Below, one piece after another: positions 46,882 to 58,280 of a stretch of DNA of 64,000 nucleotides. How positions within the stretch are numbered: the first letter of the stretch is position 1; each line of letters opens with the position of its first letter. A program made the translations under genes and the position numbers. Below the pieces are notes generated by a model. That model ran no database searches. It was not told the DNA's origin and saw nothing but the letters and a program-made list of their open reading frames with translations. This stretch comes from an uncultured Acidobacteriota bacterium (lineage in GTDB: Bacteria; Acidobacteriota; Blastocatellia; Pyrinomonadales; Pyrinomonadaceae), in assembly GCA_937873515.1 (NCBI GenBank), contig CALMYB010000008.1, positions 1 to 64,000 on the forward strand, read 5' to 3'.

Positions 46882-47996
46882 CTCTGACCGACGGCGTTGA
46901 TGATGGTGTTTTGGGTCTCGCGGTCCATTTCAGTGTGGATGGGGAGCGAGATGACCTCGGAGCAGAGGCGGTCGGCGACAGGGAGTTCGAGGCCCGCGGG
47001 CACGAAATGCCGGAACGCTTCCTGCTGCTGCAAAGGCACTGGATAGTAGATCATCGCGGGCACTCCGAGCGATGCGAGGTGTTCGCGAAGCTCGTCGCGT
47101 CGGCCGTTCGTGATGCGCAGCGTGTACTGGTGAAAAACATGCGTCGAATGCTCCGCTCTCACAGGTGTTGCGAGCGATTCGATATCCGCGAACGCGGCGT
47201 CATACGCGTCGGCGACGCTTCGGCGTGCGTCGCAATATTCGTCCAGATGCCGCAGCTTGATGTCGAGTATCGCGGCCTGTATCGAATCAAGCCGCGAGTT
47301 GACGCCAATTCGTTCGTGGTAATAACGTTTCGCCTGGCCGTGGTTCGCGATCGAGCGAAGTTTTGCCGCAAGTTCGTCGTCATTCGTGAACATCGCACCG
47401 CCATCGCCATAGCAGCCGAGATTCTTCGACGGGAAGAACGACGTGCAGCCGATCTGCCCGATCGCACCTGTCTTTTTGCGGCTGCCGTCGGGGAAGATGT
47501 AGTCGGCCCCGATGGATTGAGCCGCGTCCTCGATGACCGCGATTTTGTGCTCGGCGGCGATGTCGAGGATCGGCCGCATATCGCAGCTCTGCCCGAAAAG
47601 ATGCACCGGCACGACGGCCTTTGTCCGAGGCGTGATCGCACGCTCGAAGATCTCCGGCGTCATCAGGAACGTGTCCTCATCCACATCGACCATCACGGGG
47701 CTAAGTCTTAGAAGGGCAATCACTTCCGCCGTTGCGAGGAACGTGAACGAGGGCACGATCACTTCGTCGCCGGGTTCGAGGCCGAGCGCCATCATCGCGA
47801 TCTGCAAGGCGTCGGTGCCGTTCGCACATGGAATTACGTGCTTGATGCCGAGATACGATTCGAGCGACGCCTGAAAACGCGAGACAGCCGGGCCGTTGAT
47901 GAACGCCGCGGATTCGAGAACCTCGAGGACAGCCGCGTCAACTTCCTGCTTGATCTTTTGATACTGACCCTTGAGGTCAACCATTTGGATGGACAT
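46869..47996 (-). CDS. DegT/DnrJ/EryC1/StrS-family aminotransferase
   Basis: A PLP-dependent sugar aminotransferase of 375 residues. It has the cofactor-binding CANGTDALQIAMMALG, the VIEDAAQSIGADY segment, and the Schiff-base lysine in FFPSKNLGCYGDGGA near residue 190. It would make an amino-sugar from a 4- or 3-keto nucleotide sugar for the polysaccharide. The start (MSIQMVDLKGQY) is typical of the family. The C-terminal few residues and the stop codon are read from a heptanucleotide repeat, so the natural end may have been slightly changed. It is the first gene of the leftward polysaccharide locus. Confidence 0.9.
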   Translation of the reverse strand: MSIQMVDLKGQYQKIKQEVDAAVLEVLESAAFINGPAVSRFQASLESYLGIKHVIPCANGTDALQIAMMALGLEPGDEVIVPSFTFLATAEVIALLRLSPVMVDVDEDTFLMTPEIFERAITPRTKAVVPVHLFGQSCDMRPILDIAAEHKIAVIEDAAQSIGADYIFPDGSRKKTGAIGQIGCTSFFPSKNLGCYGDGGAMFTNDDELAAKLRSIANHGQAKRYYHERIGVNSRLDSIQAAILDIKLRHLDEYCDARRSVADAYDAAFADIESLATPVRAEHSTHVFHQYTLRITNGRRDELREHLASLGVPAMIYYPVPLQQQEAFRHFVPAGLELPVADRLCSEVISLPIHTEMDRETQNTIINAVGQSGEW

Positions 47997-48008
47997 AAAA
48001 TTCGTTAT

Positions 48009-48776
48009 TCAGGACGCGTAAACTTTGCGGGCTGCGTTCTTCACAAACTCGATCATCCGCTTGTACGGTCCAGGCCCGTAGCTGATCCGTGCGACGCCAA
48101 AAGACGCAAGCTCGGCGTTCGAGGGCGTGTCCGCCATTACGAGAATATTCAGCGGAATCGGCGAAGCGTCGGCAAGCTCTTTGATAAATGCAGGTGCACG
48201 CAAGCCCGGAGCAAAAAAACCGTCGGCACCCGCATCCGCGTAGGCTTTTGCGCGCTCGATCGCCTCTTTTACATGCGTTTCATCATACGCAGCGAGGTTC
48301 TTTAAGAAGATGTCGGAGCGTGCGTTGATAAAGAGCGAAATGCCCGCTTTGTCGGCGGTTTCGCGGATGACTTTGATGCGGTCAACCTGCTCTTCGATAG
48401 GATACAGGCCTTCGCTGCCAACGACCTGATCTTCGAAATTGACGCCGACGGCACCCGCGTCGATCACGCGTTCGATATTCGCCGCGAGATTGGAATTGTC
48501 AGCCGTGTAGCCGCCTTCGAAGTCGATCGTAACAGGAAGTTCTACTGACGCGGTGATGCGTTCGAGATTCAGGATCGCGGCGTCGAGCGAACGATTCTCG
48601 CCGTCAGTAAACCCGTCCGCCGCGGCGACGGACCAACTGCCCGTTGCGATCGCTTTCGCACCGCTTTCGGCGACGGCAGCGGCGCTCCCGGCGTCCCAAA
48701 TGTTGAAGAGAACGAGCGGTTCTCCTTTAATGTGAAGTCCGGCAAAGGCTTCGGCTTTTTCCGTTCGTGTAGGCAT
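48009..48776 (-). CDS. Isocitrate lyase/PEP mutase family protein
   Basis: A TIM-barrel enzyme of about 255 residues with the family's metal and substrate residues in VTIDFEGGY, GVNFEDQV and FINARSD. It lacks the KKCGH loop of true isocitrate lyase, so it belongs to the broader PEP-mutase/oxaloacetate-hydrolase/carboxyvinyl-type group and the exact reaction is open. I set the start at the ATG at 48776 (MPTRTEKAEAFAGLH); the longer frame to 48863 has no ribosome site and adds 29 odd residues. It lies 12 bases before the DegT gene on the same strand but looks metabolic. Confidence 0.85.
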   Translation of the reverse strand: MPTRTEKAEAFAGLHIKGEPLVLFNIWDAGSAAAVAESGAKAIATGSWSVAAADGFTDGENRSLDAAILNLERITASVELPVTIDFEGGYTADNSNLAANIERVIDAGAVGVNFEDQVVGSEGLYPIEEQVDRIKVIRETADKAGISLFINARSDIFLKNLAAYDETHVKEAIERAKAYADAGADGFFAPGLRAPAFIKELADASPIPLNILVMADTPSNAELASFGVARISYGPGPYKRMIEFVKNAARKVYAS

Positions 48777-48917
48777 AACGTTCTGTTCGAAGCAGCGTAC
48801 AAGGTTAATAATGACGACAATACCGTCAAAAATACAACGCGACGCGGCTTCTTCTCCCCGCACACTTTCGGAAACTCTTCTTTATAGTAAAATATTCGAT
48901 ATTCGACAAAGGTAAAT

Positions 48918-50489
48918 ATGAGCATTAAATCGATCTTTGTGATCTCCTCAATTGCCGCGATCCTTGTGATCGTGCTGCTCGGGTTGTTGAGCCCGTACTT
49001 CCTCCTCGGCCTGATCGTCGTATTGCCGATCGTCGGTGTCGGCGTGGTCGATATGGTCCAAAGGCGGCAGTCGATACGCAGGAACTTTCCCGTGATCGGA
49101 AATTTTCGTTACATGTTGGAGAAAGTTCGGCCTGAGATAATGCAGTATTTTGTCGAGACCGACACCGAAGGGAAGCCGATCAACCGCATATTCCGTTCGG
49201 TTGTTTACCAACGAGCAAAGAAGGATACGTCAACCAACCCGTTCGGCACGCAGTGGGACGTTTATCGCCCAGGTTACGAATGGATCGAACATTCGATCTA
49301 TGCGTCCGCGCCGGCTGATCTTGAACAGGAATTGAGAGTTTTGGTCGGCGGAAAAGATTGTCTCCAGCCGTATCTTGCTAGTCGGTTGAACATCTCGGGG
49401 ATGAGCTTTGGTTCCTTGAGCAAGAATGCCGTTCTTGCGATGAACGCCGGTGCGAAAATGGGCGGCTTTGCCCAGAATACAGGCGAAGGCGGGATCAGCC
49501 CGTATCATCTTAAACCTGGCGGCGACCTGATCTGGCAGATCGGAACCGGTTACTTCGGCTGCCGAACGGAAGACGGCGAATTCTGCCCGGAGAGATTTCA
49601 GGAAAAGGCGACACTCCCAAACGTGAAGATGATCGAGATAAAGATCTCGCAAGGTGCAAAGCCCGGCCACGGCGGCATTCTGCCGGCATCGAAGAATACC
49701 GAAGAGATCGCCAAGATCCGCCATGTGGTTCCGCACACGACCGTCGACTCGCCGCCTTCGCACAGCACCTTCAACAGCGCCGAAGGCCTGATGCGTTTCA
49801 TTAAGCAACTCCGCGATCTTTCGGGAGGCAAACCGATCGGTTTCAAAATTTGTATCGGGAAAAAGGCCGAGTTCGTCGAGATCTGCGAGGCGATGATCTC
49901 GACCGGTATCAAACCTGACTTCATCGCCATAGACGGCGGTGAAGGCGGCACCGGCGCCGCCCCGATCGAGTTTGCCGACTCGATCGGGATGCCGCTTAGG
50001 GACGGATTGTCTTTTGCGATCGACACATTACGCGGCTACGACCTCAAAAAGGAAATAAGGGTGATCGCGGCCGGCAAGGTGTTCAACGGCTTTCACATTG
50101 CCCGCCTTATCGCGATCGGAGCGGATATGGTCAATGTCGCACGCGCGATGATGCTGGCGACAGGCTGCATTCAGGCACTGCAATGCCATCGAAACACCTG
50201 CCCGACAGGCGTTGCCACTCAGGATGAAAGGTTGATCAAGGGCCTTGACGTCGAGGATAAATCGCATCGTGTTTTTAACTTTCACGAGGCGACCGTTAAG
50301 AGCTTTATCGAATTGGTCGCGGCCTCAGGTGTTCATTCTGCCGATGAACTCTCCCGCGAACACATCTTCAGACGCGTCGGTGCAACGAAGGTGATGAAAT
50401 ACTCCGACATTTACCCAGAGGTCGCGATCGGAGACTACCTCAAGAACGGTCCGCCGGAACCGCCGAGCATCCACGAAACGATCACTTGA
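48918..50489 (+). CDS. FMN-binding glutamate synthase-like protein, membrane anchored
   Basis: Two N-terminal membrane segments (about residues 5-24 and 26-45) precede a GltB-type alpha/beta barrel (LNISGMSFGSLSKNAV, TGEGGISPYHLKPGGDL, AIDGGEGGTGAAP, IAAGKVFNGFHIA). The [3Fe-4S] site is visible as CIQALQCHRNTCPTG (C-x5-C-x4-C). It lacks the amidotransferase domain of full glutamate synthase, so it is a stand-alone synthase-like oxidoreductase of unknown in vivo substrate. It diverges from the PEP-mutase-like gene, with 141 bases between, and ends 73 bases from a convergent broken beta-lactamase gene. Confidence 0.9.
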   Translation: MSIKSIFVISSIAAILVIVLLGLLSPYFLLGLIVVLPIVGVGVVDMVQRRQSIRRNFPVIGNFRYMLEKVRPEIMQYFVETDTEGKPINRIFRSVVYQRAKKDTSTNPFGTQWDVYRPGYEWIEHSIYASAPADLEQELRVLVGGKDCLQPYLASRLNISGMSFGSLSKNAVLAMNAGAKMGGFAQNTGEGGISPYHLKPGGDLIWQIGTGYFGCRTEDGEFCPERFQEKATLPNVKMIEIKISQGAKPGHGGILPASKNTEEIAKIRHVVPHTTVDSPPSHSTFNSAEGLMRFIKQLRDLSGGKPIGFKICIGKKAEFVEICEAMISTGIKPDFIAIDGGEGGTGAAPIEFADSIGMPLRDGLSFAIDTLRGYDLKKEIRVIAAGKVFNGFHIARLIAIGADMVNVARAMMLATGCIQALQCHRNTCPTGVATQDERLIKGLDVEDKSHRVFNFHEATVKSFIELVAASGVHSADELSREHIFRRVGATKVMKYSDIYPEVAIGDYLKNGPPEPPSIHETIT

Positions 50490-50562
50490 ACCTCGATTGT
50501 TTGCGCAGATCCGGGCGTCTCCAGAGCGAGCGAGGTGACGGCTTGGATCGAATCGAGAGTTG

Positions 50563-51448
50563 CTAGGGCGTGTCTTCTTTTTTGAGCACGTTCGAATAAG
50601 CCTTCTCGAGATAGTTCAGCACCTCAAGATATGCTTTCTTATCGCCAAAGATCGTCGGGTCGTACGGATCGCTTTCCTTTCGGAGCTTGTGCAAATTGAA
50701 CTGGCTCGCGTGCGAGGCCACCCACAAGTCGAAATTCAAAGCCTTCATCGAACTGATCGTGGACGCATAATCGTTTTGGATACTCGGATAACTCTTAACG
50801 CCAGAGAATTTCCCGTAAATTATTATCGAAGGCAAATTCGCGATCAGCACTTTGTATGTCTTGTCCCGTCCTTTACATTTGCCAGATAGCTGCAAGAACC
50901 TTTCGTATGGCCGGGATGGCTGAGAAGGGTCAGTTCCCCCAAGTTTTATGGTTGAACGGTCCCGCAGTAGCTTGTCAGGAACGACCGGCGCGAAAGTTTC
51001 GCCGTATTTCCCCATCTCGTAATCAGACGCTCCGCCGGTTCTTAAGGCATCCTCTTCAGGCCGATTTACCCACAATTTCGCACCGGTCTCCTTTTTGATT
51101 TTAGCCAAAGCCCCCAACGTGGTCGTAATGCGCCTGCGTGATCAAGAGGATCTTAGTGTCCTTCAAGGAGAAGCCTAAACTTTCAATATTGTTCCTGATC
51201 AAAGAATACGAATCGGCGAGTCCGGTATTGATAAGTATGTTTCCCTTCGGAGTCACTAAAAGAAAACTGGCCAGATCGTAGGTTCCGACATAATAAAGAT
51301 TCCCCGCAATTTTAAACGAGGGATACGGCTTGCTCCAATCGGGATTAGGCGTGGGCTTGATAGTTTGAGCGCCGATCATATACACCAAGCTGCTCAAGAA
51401 TAAGATCAAGATAACCAGTACATTTTTCAATAAATAGTCCTGCTTCAT
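50563..51448 (-). pseudogene. Subclass B3 metallo-beta-lactamase, Gln116 type, frameshifted
   Basis: The reading frame from 51448 gives a signal peptide and the B3 motif ITQAHYDHVGG (Gln116-x-His118-x-Asp120-His121, as in GOB-type enzymes). A stop follows right after a run of five G (51111-51115). One base fewer lets it continue as VGALAKIKKETGAKLWVN. A second five-G run (50936-50940) again breaks the frame: dropping one base gives LTLLSHPGHTKGSCSYL, which holds His196. The frame returns near 50861-50869 to YKVLIANLPSI and WVASHASQFNLH (His263). All zinc ligands are thus present across three frames. It is either a decayed gene or a place of homopolymer sequencing error. Confidence 0.85.
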
Positions 51449-51681
51449 TTGGTTCTCTAAGTCGTTCCGCAATCTCCTTCAACATCTTAAGAATCGGATT
51501 TTCCTCGCCTCAAATAAAAAAGGCGGTGAAAATTTTGTCGCGTAGCGACCGCGTGAATTTAGCCGCGTGTTTTAATGCGCGAATCGTGATAATCAAAGCT
51601 TGTCGCATCAGCGACATCTGAACTTGTATTACGCGAAACTCAGTCGTCACTGACGCGATTCAAATCTTGCCATCCCTGAAC

Positions 51682-51990
51682 CTACTTCTGTCTTTTGAAC
51701 CAATGGTACGTTAGACTGCTTTCGGTCGCGACCGAAAACATTTCCCAGCCCTGGCTGCCCAACTCGTTAACTTTGGCTATCAGATTTACGCTTGCCGGAA
51801 GGAGTTTCCCGTCTTCATAGAGTTGTACGGAAGTCGGCGTCGGGTTACCCATAACGCGTGCGATCAACTTGTATTCCCACACCGCGGGAGGCGGAGTCAT
51901 CGTTGGTCGAGCGTTTTCTGCATTATTCTGAACGGCAAGAAATGCAAAAACCAACACGGCAATAAACACAAATACGAGACGATTCTTCAT
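51682..51990 (-). CDS. Small exported DUF4177-like protein
   Basis: A 102-residue protein with a signal or anchor peptide (NRLVFVFIAVLVFAFLAVQN) and a short domain starting WEYKLIARV and ending LNELGSQGWEMFSV-like (here VNELGSQGWEMFSV) and YHWFKRQK, the pattern of DUF4177. Function unknown. AGGAGATCACATCA before the ATG is a good ribosome site. It lies between the broken beta-lactamase and thiC. The 190-210 bases on its downstream side contain several small GTCGCG/CGCGAC-type inverted repeats but no clear terminator. Confidence 0.75.
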   Translation of the reverse strand: MKNRLVFVFIAVLVFAFLAVQNNAENARPTMTPPPAVWEYKLIARVMGNPTPTSVQLYEDGKLLPASVNLIAKVNELGSQGWEMFSVATESSLTYHWFKRQK

Positions 51991-52059
51991 TGATGTGATC
52001 TCCTTTTATTGAAATCGAACGGCCGGAGCCGGTTAAATTAGAATGGCGAAAGCTGCCGA

Positions 52060-54249
<2,190 letters not shown>

Positions 54250-54452
54250 ACTTTCTGTCTGCATTCTGTATTCTATCAGCACGGCAAGCCAACCCGAAAG
54301 GTGTAGATCGCGACACGCCCGCTAAAGGCTGATGACAAGGTGATCCTCTCGAAATTCGTTCGAGTCCGTGCTGTCTCGTGATACGATGGGCTGGTCGCTA
54401 TCCAAATTGAATCGAACCACGATCGAAAGGAGAGTGTCTCCGTCTTCACATT

Positions 54453-57293
54453 ATGAAAAAGCTCCTCATCTTCGCCGCAGCCGTCCTTTTGCTAATACAG
54501 TTGAACAATGTGTCCGCAGTCGCCCAATCATGCAACCCGCCGGTGGTAGAGCTTCCTGACACGTCCAAGATAATCTTTACGCCTGAGCAGGAAATGTGGC
54601 TCGGCGAAGCGATACTTGAGCGGTCGCGCACGACGTACGGCATTATTGATGACCCCGATCTGACGACGTACTTGCAAGGAATCGTCGATCGGTTAGCGCG
54701 TCATTTGCCGCAGAAAGGTATCAAGTTCCGTGTTTACCTTTCAGATGATCCACGAGTGAATGCGTCCTCCATTGCTGGCGGCGTTGTTCTGATAAATCGA
54801 AAGTTGATCAAATTTGCCCGAACTGAGGATGAATTGGCCTTTGTCGTTGCACACGAACTCGGCCACGGAACGGTGCGCCACGGTGCGATCACATTCAGCA
54901 AGATCTTTAAACGCTTGCTCAAAGTTGACAAGCTCACGGATCGCGAAGATGTGTTCAATCGCTACAACGAATATCTTGACACGTGGAACACCAAGGAGAT
55001 CGGCGATGTGCGGGACATCGATGATGAACAGCATGAGGCAGATCGGCTAGGCGTATTCGCAATGGCGGCGGCCGGATATGATCCGGGACAAATACAAGGA
55101 TTTTGGCAGCGGTTTACGAAAGCTAAAAAGAAGAATGCTTTCCTCGTTTTCTTTGGTGGTAACGAGGCGGAAATACGCCTTAAAGCGATGATCGCTCAGT
55201 ATAAAGATATGCCGGCGGCATGCGTGGAAAAGCGGTCAATAGCAAACATTGATGCGTTTGAAGGTTGGCGGAATCGCGTGATCACCTTCAACGGATTTGC
55301 GAAAACAGAATCGATTCCCGGCCTAATATCTCGGACCGTTCTTTCGCCCATTAGGAGTGATCTCACGAACATAAGTTTCAGCCCGAACGGAAAGTATATT
55401 CTTGCCCAGGACCCTTCGTCTGTAACGGTCCTTTCGAGAGATCCACTTCGCGTACTTTTCCAGGTTCCCGTTAAAGATGCCAGACCGGCCCAGTTCTCAG
55501 CCGACTCTGCAACTTTTTTGGTCGTAACAGGCGGTCTGCATTATCAAAGATGGGAGATCGCCAGTGGCCAGTCGTTGGAAGATGACGAAGTTGCGGTCCC
55601 GGGGACGGTCTGGCAGTCAAGGATGTCGTCGGACGGCAAGTATCTCGCAGTATTTAGCCCCATAGGCGACCTTGTTATTTACGAGGCCGCCAGCGGCGAC
55701 GAGCTATTTCGCAAGAAAGGGTTTGTAAAAATGTCCTTGACCACATATTGGCTCCAAGAAAGGATCAGGGATATCACCGAGGCGGATATCAACCTGATAG
55801 GACTGAAATTCTCGCCTGATGGCCGATATTTATTCGCCGGCACAACATCGGCCCCGTGGACCCAAGACGCGTCGATCGTTGTAGATCTCGAACAAAAGAA
55901 GGCGATTTCGGTCGGAGATAATGTCAAAAAACTTATTAAGAACAGCTTCGAATTCTTATCTTCCGATAGGCTTGTTGGGCGAATCAGCATGGAGAATACC
56001 GATTCCGGTGTTTTTTCCTTTCCAGAAGGCAAAAGGATCGAGCAGATCGATCTCGGAGGGTTCTCTTTCACGAGGTCGTCTGCCGGGAATTATCTAGTAG
56101 TACGGCCGGTTAATGGTGCTGCCGTCGGCGTTTTCGACCTTAGGTCAAAAAAATATGTTTTTGCAGGGAAGAAATCCGCCTTGGATGTCTACGAGGATCT
56201 TATTGCAGCTGAAAGGAAGAACGGTGAGCTTGCTCTTTATAAACTCGGTGCGAGCGAACCGATCGCTTCGATCGAGTTGCCGAAAAGCAACTTTGGCCTG
56301 TTGCGAACCGTTTCTTTTTCTGAGGACGGAGCAATGCTTGCAGCGTCGGATAGTTCACGAGGAGCTGTCTGGTCCCTTCCGTCTGGAGAAGCATCAATAT
56401 TAGTGCGCAGTTTTTACGGGAGCTTCGTTACTTCGGATCACCTAGTGTATGCCGACTTCCCAAGGGCGGGTGATATGGACCGGACGGTCGCGAAGATCAC
56501 TCCGGCTTCAAAGTCGGTCGAACCCGGAATTTCATTTATTGAGGACCGCTCGCGTCAGTTCGGCCAATTCCTTTTGACAAAACGCATCATCGAGAAGGAA
56601 GACAAGCGCGACAAAATGGATGAAGACGTGGTCCTCGTGGACCCAGCAACGGGCGCAGTTCGGTTCCTCCAGTCGAACATGGAGTTCGAGGCGAAGGATG
56701 TTGTCACTCGTAAACGAATATGGATACGTCAGTTTCCGAACGAAGCGCCGCGTTACGGAGTTAACTCAACCGCCGACACAATTTGTTTTGTATGGGATGC
56801 CGATTCCAAGGCGACACGCGAGGCGGTGAAGCTGCGGCCGGACCTGACCCAGAAGATCAAGCGGTTGGATGAAAAGCGTGGGGACTATTACATCGAGGTC
56901 GCTGATCTTGCCAGTGGCGTTACCCGCTCATATTTGTTCATCGAGACGGGCAATGCATCGTTCGAGATCAAAGATGTGGTTGCATCGGGCGACTACATTC
57001 TCTTGTCCGATGATAATAATCGGATATTGATCTACTCCGTTTCGAACGGTGACCTGCTCCGCAGGGTATTTGGGACGCACGCGGTCGTAAATGCTGCCGC
57101 CGGCACGGTCGCGGTGGAGAACAGCCCCGGCCGTATAGCGATCTATGACATCAGAACGGGCAAGGAACTCAAGAGACTAACTTTCAAGAATGACGTTGTC
57201 GCGATGCGTTTTTCCAAAGACGGAAAGCGCCTTTTTGCCCTCGCTGCTGACCAGACCGCCTTTGTTATTGACCCAACGGGATCAGCTCATTAA
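54453..57293 (+). CDS. Exported M48-family metalloprotease fused to a WD40-like propeller
   Basis: After a signal peptide (KKLLIFAAAVLLLIQLNNV) comes an M48 zinc-protease domain with HELGH near residue 133 and the third-ligand region DEQHEADRLG near 192, as in BepA/LoiP-type periplasmic proteases. From about residue 290 to the end there are repeated beta units with FSPNGKYIL, FSPDGRYLF, FSEDGAMLA and FSKDGKRLF, which look like WD40-type blades of one or two propellers. No membrane segment follows the signal peptide. A role in envelope protein quality control is plausible from the family. The start has a weak ribosome site. The gene is monocistronic or cotranscribed with the small exported gene 131 bases downstream. 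Confidence 0.85.
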   Translation: MKKLLIFAAAVLLLIQLNNVSAVAQSCNPPVVELPDTSKIIFTPEQEMWLGEAILERSRTTYGIIDDPDLTTYLQGIVDRLARHLPQKGIKFRVYLSDDPRVNASSIAGGVVLINRKLIKFARTEDELAFVVAHELGHGTVRHGAITFSKIFKRLLKVDKLTDREDVFNRYNEYLDTWNTKEIGDVRDIDDEQHEADRLGVFAMAAAGYDPGQIQGFWQRFTKAKKKNAFLVFFGGNEAEIRLKAMIAQYKDMPAACVEKRSIANIDAFEGWRNRVITFNGFAKTESIPGLISRTVLSPIRSDLTNISFSPNGKYILAQDPSSVTVLSRDPLRVLFQVPVKDARPAQFSADSATFLVVTGGLHYQRWEIASGQSLEDDEVAVPGTVWQSRMSSDGKYLAVFSPIGDLVIYEAASGDELFRKKGFVKMSLTTYWLQERIRDITEADINLIGLKFSPDGRYLFAGTTSAPWTQDASIVVDLEQKKAISVGDNVKKLIKNSFEFLSSDRLVGRISMENTDSGVFSFPEGKRIEQIDLGGFSFTRSSAGNYLVVRPVNGAAVGVFDLRSKKYVFAGKKSALDVYEDLIAAERKNGELALYKLGASEPIASIELPKSNFGLLRTVSFSEDGAMLAASDSSRGAVWSLPSGEASILVRSFYGSFVTSDHLVYADFPRAGDMDRTVAKITPASKSVEPGISFIEDRSRQFGQFLLTKRIIEKEDKRDKMDEDVVLVDPATGAVRFLQSNMEFEAKDVVTRKRIWIRQFPNEAPRYGVNSTADTICFVWDADSKATREAVKLRPDLTQKIKRLDEKRGDYYIEVADLASGVTRSYLFIETGNASFEIKDVVASGDYILLSDDNNRILIYSVSNGDLLRRVFGTHAVVNAAAGTVAVENSPGRIAIYDIRTGKELKRLTFKNDVVAMRFSKDGKRLFALAADQTAFVIDPTGSAH

Positions 57294-57424
57294 TGGAACC
57301 GCGGGTTTCGTGCTTTTTCCAACGTTTGTCGGAAGGATTACAGACCGAACAACCTTTTTGCGTTTAGGATATACTAAGTTGTGGTGTTAATATTTGTTTA
57401 ACACCAAGCGGTCGCTCGAAGGTC

Positions 57425-57943
57425 ATGAAGAAACTCATTTTGGCGATAATTGCCGTCTGCTGTGTGCAGCTTGCCTACACCGCGTATAACGCGACGGAGG
57501 CGGGCCGGCAAGAACTCGCTCAAGTGATTTCGAAACCTGTGACAGTCCCTCTCTTTGGCAAACCGCCGGTCGCTGAGCTTGCACCCTCCGAAGATGAGGC
57601 CATAGATCTGGATCCGGCAGCGGAATTCGCGAACGTTTCGAGTGAGCCGATCCGGCGAGTGTTACCGCGCCGCAAGTTTCGACGCAACCGCGTTGTAACC
57701 TACGATCATAACTTTGAAACGACGAGTATCGTTGTTCCAAAGGGCGAAAAGTATGAGTTCAAGGAGCCCGACGTTCAGGAAACAAAGGTTGCGGCATTCA
57801 CTCAGAGGAAGGTTCCGAATTCGGCTCCTTCGGTCGAAGGGGCCAAGAAGGTTCGGGAGAAGCGCTCGATCCTTGATAAGACCGGTTCCGTGATCAAGAA
57901 GCCGTTCAAATGGCTGAAGAATATCTTTGCAAAGAACGATTGA
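57425..57943 (+). CDS. Exported basic protein of unknown function, 172 residues
   Basis: The N-terminal KLILAIIAVCCVQLAYTA is a signal or anchor peptide. The rest is low in hydrophobic residues and rich in Lys/Arg (VLPRRKFRRNRVVTY; IKKPFKWLKNIF at the end), so it may bind nucleic acid, peptidoglycan or membrane. No domain is recognised. It is followed by a hairpin terminator. Confidence 0.65.
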   Translation: MKKLILAIIAVCCVQLAYTAYNATEAGRQELAQVISKPVTVPLFGKPPVAELAPSEDEAIDLDPAAEFANVSSEPIRRVLPRRKFRRNRVVTYDHNFETTSIVVPKGEKYEFKEPDVQETKVAAFTQRKVPNSAPSVEGAKKVREKRSILDKTGSVIKKPFKWLKNIFAKND

Positions 57944-57973
57944 GATCGACTCAACAAATTACTTCGCAACGAA

Positions 57974-58010
57974 AAGGCTGTCAGGAACGAGATCCCGGAC
58001 AGCCTTCTTT
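57974..58010 (+). terminator. Hairpin terminator after the small exported gene
   Basis: AAGGCTGTC and GACAGCCTT form a perfect 9-bp stem around a 15-base loop, followed by CTTT. The T-run is short, so efficiency is uncertain. It also separates the gene from the leftward tRNA-Met. Confidence 0.6.
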
Positions 58011-58021
58011 GTGATTCTGAG

Positions 58022-58098
58022 TGGTGGCGGGGGGGAGACTTGAACTCCCGACCTCAGGGTTATGAATCCTGTGCTCTAACCAGCTGAGCTACCCAGCC
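58022..58098 (-). tRNA. tRNA-Met (anticodon CAT), elongator type
   Basis: A 77-base tRNA is readable on the minus strand: acceptor GGCTGGG with CCCCGCC, D arm GCTC/GAGC, loop TTCATAA with anticodon CAT, T arm GGGAG TTCAAGT CTCCC, and an encoded 3' ACCA. Two pairs do not match: position 4:69 in the acceptor (T-C) and 31:39 at the base of the anticodon loop (A-C). The body resembles elongator tRNA-Met rather than the initiator or the lysidine-modified tRNA-Ile. The seven-C run in the acceptor is a place where a base call could be wrong. Confidence 0.88.
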
Positions 58099-58280
58099 AC
58101 GAACTCTCGATTATAAGATAGCCGTCACGAAAAGCAAACGTAAAATGGCGGGCGAACGGCGCGGGTACGGCAGCCATCAAACCAACACGCCGCGATTTTA
58201 AGGCACAGTAGAGTATATTGGTCATATACGACAAAAGGGCGTTCGCTAACGGCAAGGTTGGCGTCACCGTTGTTGGTTTT

